Shown: positions 1 through 7,967 of the stretch, piece by piece
Layout: each line of letters begins with the position of its first letter
Position numbering within the stretch: position 1 is the stretch's first letter
Assembly: GCA_031553885.1 (NCBI GenBank)
Contig: JAVBKV010000014.1
Coordinates: 1-64,000, forward strand
Reading direction: 5' to 3'
Source of the DNA: JAVBKV01 sp031553885
GTDB taxonomy: Bacteria; Bacteroidota; Bacteroidia; Bacteroidales; Azobacteroidaceae
Length of the DNA stretch: 64,000 nucleotides
Program-made: the position numbers and the translations under genes
Notes under the pieces: model-generated
Database searches by the model: none
Told to the model about the DNA's origin: nothing
Seen by the model: only the letters and a program-made list of their open reading frames with translations

Positions 1-2
1 GC

Positions 3-110
3 ATCTCCCTGACTGATAAAATGCATCTTCGAGACCTGTTTGACAAAACTAAATTTCAAAATGACAAAGAACGATTTGGACCAAATGGGCCAAGTTTATT
101 TAATTTTTAA
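3..110 (+). CDS. C-terminal tail of a transposase, cut by window edge
   Basis: Reading frame 3 is open from the window edge to a TAA at 108-110 and encodes about 35 residues containing LTDKMHLRDLFDKTKFQND. From memory this resembles the C-terminal tail of IS4-like transposases common in Bacteroidales; that assignment is recall, not a search. The palindrome directly after the stop fits the end of an insertion sequence. Only the last residues are visible, so whether the element is intact cannot be judged. Confidence 0.5.
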   Translation: MSLTDKMHLRDLFDKTKFQNDKERFGPNGPSLFNF

Positions 111-140
111 TAACGTCCCAATTTTAATGGGACACTAGTG
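111..140. mobile_element. Probable right end of an insertion sequence
   Basis: A hairpin (GTCCCA at 115-120, TGGGAC at 128-133, 7-nt loop) lies 4 bp after the transposase stop and is followed by ACTAGTG. Palindromic ends this close to a transposase stop are typical of insertion-sequence termini. The exact terminus and target duplication cannot be set without the left end, which is outside the window. Confidence 0.4.
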
Positions 141-242
141 ACTTTAATACAAAGATAAAAATTGTATCCTTAGGTACGACAAGCGTTAAGACTATTTAAG
201 TCTAAATAAAACAGAGATAAGCTTTTGCGAAAATAGAAGACC

Positions 243-250
243 TAATTTTG
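243..250 (+). promoter_or_regulatory. Bacteroidota -7 promoter element (TAATTTTG)
   Basis: TAATTTTG matches the TAnnTTTG -7 consensus of Bacteroidota primary sigma factors. A TTTG at 224-227 could be the -33 element, 15 bp away, which is short. The site would start transcription about 20 bp before the first GLPGLI gene and could serve the five-gene run to 6770. Confidence 0.5.
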
Positions 251-271
251 CATTATTAATCCATAAAACAA

Positions 272-1186
272 ATGAAACAAGTATTATTCATCTTTTTAAT
301 TTTCCTTTTTTCCTTCGGAATCAGTATCGCACAGAAAAACCAATCCCAGGGAAAATACACAGTCAATCCGAGTGCACCAAACTCTTTCCAAAGATTGAAT
401 CAATCCGTAGTTGATTCCGGAACTATTCGGATTTTGTACGCTTTGAATGCGACTGACATTCACAAACAGGAGACTTACGATGACTTGCAATGCCTGGAAA
501 TAGGCTCCCTATTATCAAAGTATTATAGCTATTTTCTCTGGGAGAGCGATTCTTTAACTACAGATTGGGTAAAAAAGAATCCCAATGCCGGGGAATACGA
601 TATCCCCTCCTGGAAATTAAGACCAAAAGGGAAATTTCAGGGATGGTCAGAATACATCCATTCTGAATATTTTAAAAATTTCTCAACAAACGAACTGACA
701 GAATACGCCCGAATGCCCCACTCGTTGGAAAAACTTAATAGCCAATATTCAGAATTCCTTCCTGCCCAAAACTGGAAAATAAGCGATGACACCCTGACTG
801 TAGCAGGCTACTCTTGTCAAAAAGCAAGTTATCAATTCCGGGGAAGGAATTATACCGCCTGGTTTACGATCGATATCCCGATTGATAACGGCCCCTGGAA
901 ATTCGGAGGGTTACCGGGGTTAATATTAAAAGTATATGATGAGAAAGAGCAATACGTTTTTGAATGTGTCCGAATAGAAAATCACAAACGAAAATACCCA
1001 ATTAAGATGCATAAAGAGTTTTCGCAATATAAGAAAACAGACCGGATGAAATTGTGGAAATCCAAAAAAGAGGTACAAGAAAACTATTTTCAAGTAGTAG
1101 CCGGAGCAACAGGGACACATATAGTCTACGGCGGCTCGAATGCTCCTTCCGGATTTACGCCCTATAATCCAATGGAATTAGAATAA
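272..1186 (+). CDS. GLPGLI family secreted protein (copy 1)
   Basis: A 304-aa exported protein of the GLPGLI family (TIGR01200 type), a Bacteroidota family of unknown function often found beside TonB-linked outer-membrane proteins. Residues 1-20 form a hydrophobic signal peptide ending near SIAQ. The family motif FGGLPGLI is at 211-218, preceded by the conserved stretch AWFTIDIPIDNGPWK and by a cysteine in AGYSCQKA. It is the first of four tandem paralogues and the most diverged of them from copies 2 and 3. A TAnnTTTG promoter lies 22 bp upstream. Export and family are well supported; the biochemical role is not known. Confidence 0.85.
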   Translation: MKQVLFIFLIFLFSFGISIAQKNQSQGKYTVNPSAPNSFQRLNQSVVDSGTIRILYALNATDIHKQETYDDLQCLEIGSLLSKYYSYFLWESDSLTTDWVKKNPNAGEYDIPSWKLRPKGKFQGWSEYIHSEYFKNFSTNELTEYARMPHSLEKLNSQYSEFLPAQNWKISDDTLTVAGYSCQKASYQFRGRNYTAWFTIDIPIDNGPWKFGGLPGLILKVYDEKEQYVFECVRIENHKRKYPIKMHKEFSQYKKTDRMKLWKSKKEVQENYFQVVAGATGTHIVYGGSNAPSGFTPYNPMELE

Positions 1187-1217
1187 ATAAATGTATTAAC
1201 TCTCAATAAGTTGCACC

Positions 1218-2150
1218 ATGAAACAAGTATCATTCATTTTTTTACTTTTTACTTTTTCTATATGCACTGGTTTAGCACAAAAAAACTCATCTCAGAAAAT
1301 TTCGGCTGCAAATCCAATGGCGCCGCCTCCTTCTAATTTTGTATTAAAAATGAGCATTGTCGATTCGGGCCATATCCGGATCTTGTATGCTTTGAATGCC
1401 ACAGACATTCGAAAACCAGAGACGTACGATGACTTACAACGCTTGGAAATAGGTACCCATATCTCAAAGTATTATAGTTTTTTTGTTTTCAACAGCGATT
1501 CGTTGGCTTCAGATTGGATAAAAAGAAATCCGCATGCAGGCCCTTATAATGGACCGGGCCCAATGGGGGCTGCCGGTAAATTCAAAGGATGGTCGGAGTA
1601 TATCTATTCAGAATATTTCAAAAACTTTTCAAAAAACGAGTTGGCGGAATATACCCAAATGCCCTGGCTTTTGGAAGACTATAATAGTATGTGCAGAGAA
1701 TCTATCCCTATGCAGAGTTGGAAAATAGGAGATGAGACACAGACAATTGCCGGCTATTTGTGTCAAAATGCGACCTGCAAATTTCGAGGACGGGATTATA
1801 CGGCCTGGTTTACAACTGATATTCCCATCAGTAATGGTCCCTGGAAATTCGGAGGCTTGCCCGGATTGATTCTGAAAGTATATGATAAAGACAAGCAATA
1901 TGTTTTTGAATGTGTGGGAATTGAAAACTACAAGAAAAAATATCCCATTCAAATACATAAAGTCTTTGAACAATTTAAAAAACTTGACCGACAACGGTTG
2001 TGGAAAATAAAAAAAGAAGCTCAGGAAAATTATTATCAATTACTACAAACTCCTAATTCAAAAGGTCTGGTTACTTCGGTTAAAATAATAGGATCCTCCA
2101 GTCCTAACGGGGAAAAATTAAATCCATATAACCCATTGGAATTAGAATAA
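1218..2150 (+). CDS. GLPGLI family secreted protein (copy 2)
   Basis: A 310-aa paralogue with an N-terminal signal peptide (FIFLLFTFSICTGLAQ) and the FGGLPGLI motif in the last third, preceded by NGPWK. It shares long near-identical blocks with copy 3, including the signal peptide and the region from AGYLCQNATCKFRGRDY through the GLPGLI motif, which points to a recent duplication. Both cysteines of CQNATC are kept in copy 3, whereas copy 1 has only the first. It lies 31 bp after copy 1 in the same direction, so it is probably co-transcribed. Function unknown. Confidence 0.85.
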   Translation: MKQVSFIFLLFTFSICTGLAQKNSSQKISAANPMAPPPSNFVLKMSIVDSGHIRILYALNATDIRKPETYDDLQRLEIGTHISKYYSFFVFNSDSLASDWIKRNPHAGPYNGPGPMGAAGKFKGWSEYIYSEYFKNFSKNELAEYTQMPWLLEDYNSMCRESIPMQSWKIGDETQTIAGYLCQNATCKFRGRDYTAWFTTDIPISNGPWKFGGLPGLILKVYDKDKQYVFECVGIENYKKKYPIQIHKVFEQFKKLDRQRLWKIKKEAQENYYQLLQTPNSKGLVTSVKIIGSSSPNGEKLNPYNPLELE

Positions 2151-2160
2151 ATATATGACG

Positions 2161-2189
2161 CCAATTGAATCCCTTCGGGATACGATTGG
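2161..2189 (+). other. Small hairpin between GLPGLI copies 2 and 3
   Basis: ATCCC-TTC-GGGAT sits inside an outer CCAAT/ATTGG pairing in the 78-bp spacer, the widest gap in this gene run. No T-tract follows, so it could be a processing or mRNA-stability hairpin as easily as a weak terminator. Confidence 0.3.
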
Positions 2190-2228
2190 GCTAAACATCC
2201 GACAATTATAATAAATTATAAATACCCC

Positions 2229-3140
2229 ATGAAACAAGCACCATTCATTTTTTTACTTTTTACTTTTTCTATATGCACTGGTTTAGCTCAGAAAAATTCA
2301 TCTCAGAAAATTCAAACCGGAAATCCAGAGGAACCCTCGCCTTCTAATCTTGTATTAAAAATGAGCCTTGTCGATTCGGGCCATATCCGGATCTTGTATG
2401 CTTTGAATGCTACAGACATTCTAAAACCAGAGACGTACGATGACTTACAACGCCTGGAAATAGGGGAACGTTTCTCTAAATATTATAGTTTTTTTGTTTT
2501 CAACAGCGATTCATTGGCTTCTGATTGGAGAAAAAAAAATCCACAGGCTGGTCCTTATGATGGGCCCGGAAGGATGGGACCAGCGGGTAAGTTCCAGGGA
2601 TGGTCAGAGTATATTTATTCGGAATATTTCAAAGACTTTTCAAAAAAAGAACTGACAGAATATACCCGTATGCCTGCTGGTTTATCAGATTATAATAGTA
2701 CGTGTTCAGAACCACTACCCGTGCAAAACTGGAAAATAGAGAATGAAAACCAGGCTATTGCCGGTTATTTATGTCAAAACGCGACCTGCAAGTTTCGGGG
2801 CCGGGATTATACAGCCTGGTTTACAACTGATATTCCCATTAGTAATGGCCCCTGGAAATTCGGAGGGTTGCCCGGATTGATTCTGAAAGTATACGATAAA
2901 GACAGGCAATATGTTTTTGAATGTGTGGGAATTGAAAATTACAAACAAAAACATCCTATTCAAATGCATGAGGCTTTCAAGCAATTCAAGAAAACGGATC
3001 GGCAGAAGCTTTTGAAAATGAAAAAAGAAGTTCAGGAGAATTTTTACCAGTTATTATTAATACCTAATTCAAAAGGTGAAGTTCGTGCGTATCAATATGA
3101 GAAAAAATTAAATTCTTATAACCCGTTGGAGTTGGAATAA
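2229..3140 (+). CDS. GLPGLI family secreted protein (copy 3)
   Basis: A 303-aa near-duplicate of copy 2. The signal peptide is almost identical (MKQAPFIFLLFTFSICTG) and the core from LVDSGHIRILYALNATD to GGLPGLILKVYDKDRQY differs at few positions. Differences cluster after the signal peptide and in the last 30 residues (EVRAYQYEKKLNSY replaces a longer tail). All four copies end in NP-x-ELE, so the C-terminus is under constraint. Expected periplasmic or surface location; function unknown. Confidence 0.85.
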   Translation: MKQAPFIFLLFTFSICTGLAQKNSSQKIQTGNPEEPSPSNLVLKMSLVDSGHIRILYALNATDILKPETYDDLQRLEIGERFSKYYSFFVFNSDSLASDWRKKNPQAGPYDGPGRMGPAGKFQGWSEYIYSEYFKDFSKKELTEYTRMPAGLSDYNSTCSEPLPVQNWKIENENQAIAGYLCQNATCKFRGRDYTAWFTTDIPISNGPWKFGGLPGLILKVYDKDRQYVFECVGIENYKQKHPIQMHEAFKQFKKTDRQKLLKMKKEVQENFYQLLLIPNSKGEVRAYQYEKKLNSYNPLELE

Positions 3141-3167
3141 ATATATTCATTCTTAATAAATTGTGAT

Positions 3168-4112
3168 ATGAAACAGATTGTATTCTTCGTCTTATTTTTT
3201 TCTTTTATAACAGGGATGAGTAACGCTCAAACCAATACACCTGAGAAAGAACTTATCAGTCCTTTTGCTTACGACCGGGAATACATGAATCCTATGCCTC
3301 CGGACACCAGGAATATTTCTAAAACCACCAAAATAGATTCAGGTTTTATCCGTGTACTTTATGCTTTGAATGCGGTTGATATTACGAAACCGGAGACTTA
3401 CGACGATTTACAACGCCTGGAAATAGGCTCTCTTTATTCAAAATATTATAGCCTCTATGTTTTTAATCGGGACTCTTCAATTACAAGTGATTTAATACAA
3501 TATAATTCCAAGAATAATACCAACTATGATCTGTCTGACGATGGACAAATGCATATAACAATGCTTATTGACGGTAAGTTCCAGGGATGGTCGGAATATT
3601 TATTTTCGGAATTTTTCAAAGATTTTTCAAAAAATGAGTTGACCGAATATGCCCGGATGCCATATGGACTGTGGAAATACAATAGCCAATATTCCGAACC
3701 GCTACCTATCCAGAATTGGAAAACAAGCGACGATACCCTGACTATCGCAGGTTATTTATGTCAGAAAGCGACTTGTCGATTCCGGGGTCGGAACTATACG
3801 GCCTGGTTTACTACTGACATTCCCATCAGTAATGGACCCTGGAAATTCGGAGGATTACCGGGATTGATTCTAAAAGTGTATGATGATAAAAAGCTATATG
3901 TTTACGAATGTGTCGGGATTGAGAATCACAAACAAAAATACTCCATAACGCGATTGGATGCTTACAAAAGATACCTGAAAACGGACCGGATCAAATTGTC
4001 GAAACTAAAGAAAGCAGCACAGGAAAATCATTATCAAATGGTAGGATTAACCCCGGAGAAAGACCGTGTTTTCCCTAAATTATATCCATACAATCCGTTG
4101 GAATTAGAGTAA
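3168..4112 (+). CDS. GLPGLI family secreted protein (copy 4)
   Basis: A 314-aa paralogue with a signal peptide ending near GMSNAQ, an extended polar segment after it, and FGGLPGLI near residue 225. It keeps the paired cysteines (YLCQKATC) found in copies 2 and 3. Only 6 bp separate its stop from the start of the outer-membrane protein gene at 4119, which strongly suggests translation from one message and a shared job. Its extra N-terminal segment differs from the other copies and may set its specificity. Confidence 0.85.
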   Translation: MKQIVFFVLFFSFITGMSNAQTNTPEKELISPFAYDREYMNPMPPDTRNISKTTKIDSGFIRVLYALNAVDITKPETYDDLQRLEIGSLYSKYYSLYVFNRDSSITSDLIQYNSKNNTNYDLSDDGQMHITMLIDGKFQGWSEYLFSEFFKDFSKNELTEYARMPYGLWKYNSQYSEPLPIQNWKTSDDTLTIAGYLCQKATCRFRGRNYTAWFTTDIPISNGPWKFGGLPGLILKVYDDKKLYVYECVGIENHKQKYSITRLDAYKRYLKTDRIKLSKLKKAAQENHYQMVGLTPEKDRVFPKLYPYNPLELE

Positions 4113-4118
4113 AAGGGT

Positions 4119-6770
4119 ATGAAACGAGTATTTTTCTTTATTCTTTCTTTTTGTTATTTCCCCTTGCTCATTCATTCTCAAACGACTCTTAACGGTGTCG
4201 TTAAGAACAAGCAGGGAGAACCGTTGGTGGTCAGTGTGACTGTACAGGCCAAAGGTAGTAACACGATTTCAGGATTTACCACTTCCAATGCCGAAGGAAA
4301 GTACAGCTTGACTTATAATGGATCAGCTGACACGCTACTGCTGACAGTTTCCGGAATTATGACCGGGAAGCACTACCGGACTGTTCCCAACCGCTCAGCT
4401 ACTGTCGATTTCAGCATCAAGGAAAAAGCCCTGGAATTGAAGGATGTAGTCATAACCGCCAACCCGATCCGCCGTAGCGGGGACACCCTGAACTATTTAG
4501 TTGGCTCATACATCGGACAGAACGACCGTACCATTGAAGATGTATTGAAGAAAATGCCCGGCATCGATGTCAATGAGTCCGGAACGATCTCCTACAACGG
4601 GAAGAACATCAATAAGTTTTACGTCGAAAACTTAGACCTTTTGCAGGGACGCTATGGAATTGCCACCAAGAACATTGTCGCCAAAGATGTGGCGACCGTT
4701 CAGGTCATGGAAAACCACCAGCCGGTCAAAGCACTGAAAGATAAAGTCCTTTCGGATGAAGCTGCCATTAATCTCAAACTCAAAGACAGCGCTAAAGGCA
4801 CACTTTCTTTGAACGCTATGGCCGGGGCAGGCTACAAACCGGCAATGTGGAACGCGGAATTAGTGGCGATGTACTTTGCTTCCGGAAAACAAAACATCAG
4901 TACCTACAAAGGCAATAATTCAGGGAAGAATATAGCTTCCGAATTCCAGGAGCATTATGATTATGAACGGGTTAGAACAGGCGATGGCAGTCCGCTGTCT
5001 ATAACCGAACCTTCTACCCCTCCTGTAGATTCCAAACGTTACCTCTACAATACGTCCAACAGTATTTCCTCCAATCAGTTGTTCAAAATCAAAAAAGACA
5101 TGGAATTGACCGCCAATGCCCTTTATTACAATAACCGGGTGGAAAAAGAAGGTTATTCGCTTTCCGAACAATTCCTGCCGGGAGATACTTCCCTCAGGAT
5201 CGAGGAACAAGTCAGGAGCCTGACGAAAACTGAAAACGTGGAACTGGCTCTCCGGCTGAATTCCAATACAGAAGGTGAGTTCCTCAACAATACCCTGAAT
5301 TTCAAGGGAGCCTGGAACAATGACCGGGGAACGGGTATTACCCAGAGCAATGTCGGGAATATGGACGAAAACATTTCGCAGTATTTATATAAACCAGCCT
5401 TTGCAGTGGATAATACCCTGAACCTGATCAAGAATATCGGGAAAAAGACTTACAAATTCTATTTCTCTGCAGCTTACAGCCACCGTCCCCACAGCCTGAG
5501 CGTGACTCCGGCCGATTACTTCGGAAACAATCGCCTGGCTTCTCTGGAACAAAATGTAGTATCGAAAGATTTTGTTTCTACCCTCCGGAGTTCGTATGGG
5601 CTGCGGATTGGAAACATCCTGTTGGACTACTCCCTCTGGGGAAGTGCAGATGTACGGGGTATGAACACCGAACTGACCGGGACGGATTCCCTGGGTCTGT
5701 TTGTCCCTGCTGCCGATTCCCTGAAGAATGACCTTGGATACAATACCTATCAGGTGGGATTGAACCAGAACTATACGTATAAAACCGAAGGGAAGTTCAA
5801 GGCCAGCCTTTCACTCCCGGTTATCAACCATACACTGACTGTGGACGACCGGATGCCGGATAATTTTACCCGTTACAACCGCTGGATCGTTAACCCTTCC
5901 CTCACGGCTTCCTACGACCTGACACCTGAACTGACCGCTGCAGCAGGAGGAAATTTCCGGAAAGCATACGGTAATATGAATGATACCTACACCGGTTACA
6001 TCATGCACTCCTACCGGAGCTTGCTCCGTAATACGGTCGACCGCTTATTCGAGACCCGTTCCGGGGGAGCCAATGCATCGCTTCAGTACCGCGATGCCTT
6101 CCGGGCATTCTTCATAAATGCCGGAGTCAACTACGGGAAATCATGGAGAAATCTGTTGTACGGTTACGATTACCAGGGAATTATGCAGATTAAAACGACT
6201 ATTGATCAACCGACAGAATCTGAGAATTACGGGCTGAATTTCACCAGCAGCAAAGGAATCCGTTTCTGGCGCACCACATTCAATGTTTCGGGAGGGTACA
6301 GCGAAAGCCGGGCAGAACAACTGATTCAGGAAGAAATCCTGAACTACCGTTCGGAAAGTTACCGGGTGGGTGCATCCATCCAAACCAGTCCCGCAGACTT
6401 CATCAGTTTGAACTACAATTTCAGCTGGTCACGAAGCCAGAGCTTCGCTGAGGAACTCCCCGGGAGGTTTCCTCCCATTCGTAGCCAAACACACGCAGTG
6501 AAAGCCTGGGTTTTTCCAAGCAAGTCCATCAGCATTAATTTAGGTGGAGATTATCGTTACAACAGTGCTGTAAGCAATCGGAATACGACCTTTGCCGACG
6601 CCGGTATCAAATACAAAAACAAACAAACGGAATGGGAGTTGGAATGCAACAACCTGTTCAATGCCAGGCAGTACGTTTCGGCATCCTATACCGATATCAG
6701 TACGTATTATTACAGCTACTATCTACGGCCCAGAAGTTTTCTATTGAAAGTACGGTTCAAACTGAAGTAG
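4119..6770 (+). CDS. TonB-linked outer-membrane beta-barrel protein
   Basis: An 883-aa exported protein. After a signal peptide (residues 1-20) comes a carboxypeptidase-regulatory-like beta-sandwich (about 22-105, LNGVVKNKQGEPL), then a plug-like region with DVLKKMPGIDVNESGTISY and VATVQVMENHQPVKALK, then about 640 residues of alternating polar/aromatic strands typical of an outer-membrane barrel. This architecture resembles TonB-dependent receptors but with an abbreviated plug. It is the last gene of the GLPGLI run and is probably the membrane partner of those proteins. The substrate cannot be read from sequence. It meets dprA tail to tail with a 1-bp gap. Confidence 0.8.
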   Translation: MKRVFFFILSFCYFPLLIHSQTTLNGVVKNKQGEPLVVSVTVQAKGSNTISGFTTSNAEGKYSLTYNGSADTLLLTVSGIMTGKHYRTVPNRSATVDFSIKEKALELKDVVITANPIRRSGDTLNYLVGSYIGQNDRTIEDVLKKMPGIDVNESGTISYNGKNINKFYVENLDLLQGRYGIATKNIVAKDVATVQVMENHQPVKALKDKVLSDEAAINLKLKDSAKGTLSLNAMAGAGYKPAMWNAELVAMYFASGKQNISTYKGNNSGKNIASEFQEHYDYERVRTGDGSPLSITEPSTPPVDSKRYLYNTSNSISSNQLFKIKKDMELTANALYYNNRVEKEGYSLSEQFLPGDTSLRIEEQVRSLTKTENVELALRLNSNTEGEFLNNTLNFKGAWNNDRGTGITQSNVGNMDENISQYLYKPAFAVDNTLNLIKNIGKKTYKFYFSAAYSHRPHSLSVTPADYFGNNRLASLEQNVVSKDFVSTLRSSYGLRIGNILLDYSLWGSADVRGMNTELTGTDSLGLFVPAADSLKNDLGYNTYQVGLNQNYTYKTEGKFKASLSLPVINHTLTVDDRMPDNFTRYNRWIVNPSLTASYDLTPELTAAAGGNFRKAYGNMNDTYTGYIMHSYRSLLRNTVDRLFETRSGGANASLQYRDAFRAFFINAGVNYGKSWRNLLYGYDYQGIMQIKTTIDQPTESENYGLNFTSSKGIRFWRTTFNVSGGYSESRAEQLIQEEILNYRSESYRVGASIQTSPADFISLNYNFSWSRSQSFAEELPGRFPPIRSQTHAVKAWVFPSKSISINLGGDYRYNSAVSNRNTTFADAGIKYKNKQTEWELECNNLFNARQYVSASYTDISTYYYSYYLRPRSFLLKVRFKLK

Positions 6771-6771
6771 A

Positions 6772-7890
6772 TTACAACAACTTATACATCCCGCCCGGCA
6801 CACACCGGACGATTCCGTTCATTTCCAGCTCAAACAAAACAACCGAAAGCCTGCTGACCGGCATATTGAGCTCAATGGCCAATACATTCAGGTGCAGGCT
6901 TTCGGCTTTAGAAAGAATATCCACCACAGCCTGTTCGTCCGGGGATAAATCCAACAAAATGGTTCTCTGAATAGGCTGCCTGAGTTTTTCGGTCTGCTCT
7001 TTCGACCAGCACATTTCTCTCAAAAGATCTTCCGCACTCTCAATCAGAGCGGCTTTCTTTTCTTTAATTAACCGGTTACAACCCTCGGAATAAACATCCG
7101 TAACTTTTCCAGGAACAGCACACACGTCCTTGTGGTACGAATCGGCGATATTGGCCGTAATCAGAGCTCCTCCTTTTCCAGCCGATTCGATCACAACCGT
7201 ACAATCGGAAATCCCGGCAATGATCCGGTTTCTTTTTACAAAATTCTGACGATCCGGATTGGTTTCACTCATAAAATCAGATAGCAATCCTCCATTTTCA
7301 AGCATCTCAACAGCCACATTCCGGTGCAACGGAGGATAGATCCGGTCCAATCCATGAGCCAGTACTCCAACTGTCGGAAGATTCTCTTTCAATGCCGCCT
7401 TGTGGGCAGCAATATCAATACCGTAAGCCAGTCCGCTGACAACCAGCGTATCCGGATAGACAACCGCCATGCCACGAAGAAGCGAATCGGTAATTTCCCT
7501 GCCGTAAGCAGTTGCATGACGGGTTCCTACGATACTGATTATTTTGGAGGCATTCAAATCGGCATTCCCCCGGAAATAGAGTAACACCGGAGAGTCTATA
7601 CATTCTTTCAATCGCCGGGGATAGTTTTCTTCTGTAATGAAAAGAGGAATAATTTTATTTTTTTCTATGAAACGGATTTCTTTTTCCGCCCGTTTCAAGA
7701 CTTCAGGATTGCGTATTTCAAGAATTACCCGCCTGGAAATACCCGGAATCTGTTCAAGTATCCGGGCTTTTTCCGTAAAGAGCAAAGCCGGATCACCTAA
7801 ATTTTCCAGGACTTGTTTGGCTACAATATTTCCGATCCCCTTAACAAGGGTCAGACCAATCTGATAAAGAAGGTTCTGGTTGTTCATCAT
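6772..7890 (-). CDS. dprA: DNA-processing protein DprA
   Basis: Single-stranded-DNA-binding protein that loads RecA on incoming DNA during natural transformation; it is also kept in many non-competent Bacteroidota. The 372-aa product has helix-hairpin-helix-like sequence at the N-terminus (GIGNIVAKQVLENLG), the Rossmann-fold DprA core (SIVGTRHATAYG, VVSGLAYGIDIAAHKAAL, VKRNRIIAGIS, GKGGALITANIA) and a C-terminal winged-helix region. The frame is open further upstream to a TTG at 7971, but family similarity starts at the double ATG (7890/7887), so that start is used. It follows the rel gene by about 77 bp and may share its transcript. Confidence 0.92.
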   Translation of the reverse strand: MMNNQNLLYQIGLTLVKGIGNIVAKQVLENLGDPALLFTEKARILEQIPGISRRVILEIRNPEVLKRAEKEIRFIEKNKIIPLFITEENYPRRLKECIDSPVLLYFRGNADLNASKIISIVGTRHATAYGREITDSLLRGMAVVYPDTLVVSGLAYGIDIAAHKAALKENLPTVGVLAHGLDRIYPPLHRNVAVEMLENGGLLSDFMSETNPDRQNFVKRNRIIAGISDCTVVIESAGKGGALITANIADSYHKDVCAVPGKVTDVYSEGCNRLIKEKKAALIESAEDLLREMCWSKEQTEKLRQPIQRTILLDLSPDEQAVVDILSKAESLHLNVLAIELNMPVSRLSVVLFELEMNGIVRCVPGGMYKLL

Positions 7891-7967
7891 CGTTCGTTTT
7901 GGTTTTGATTGTTGCAAAGATAGTATTTTTATCCGCGAAACAATATCCAGTGGAACTATTCTGCAAA

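Noticed and set aside
272..4112. The four GLPGLI copies as CRISPR-like or tandem DNA repeats
   Set aside because: They are full-length separate genes of about 300 codons with diverged ends, so gene duplication explains them.
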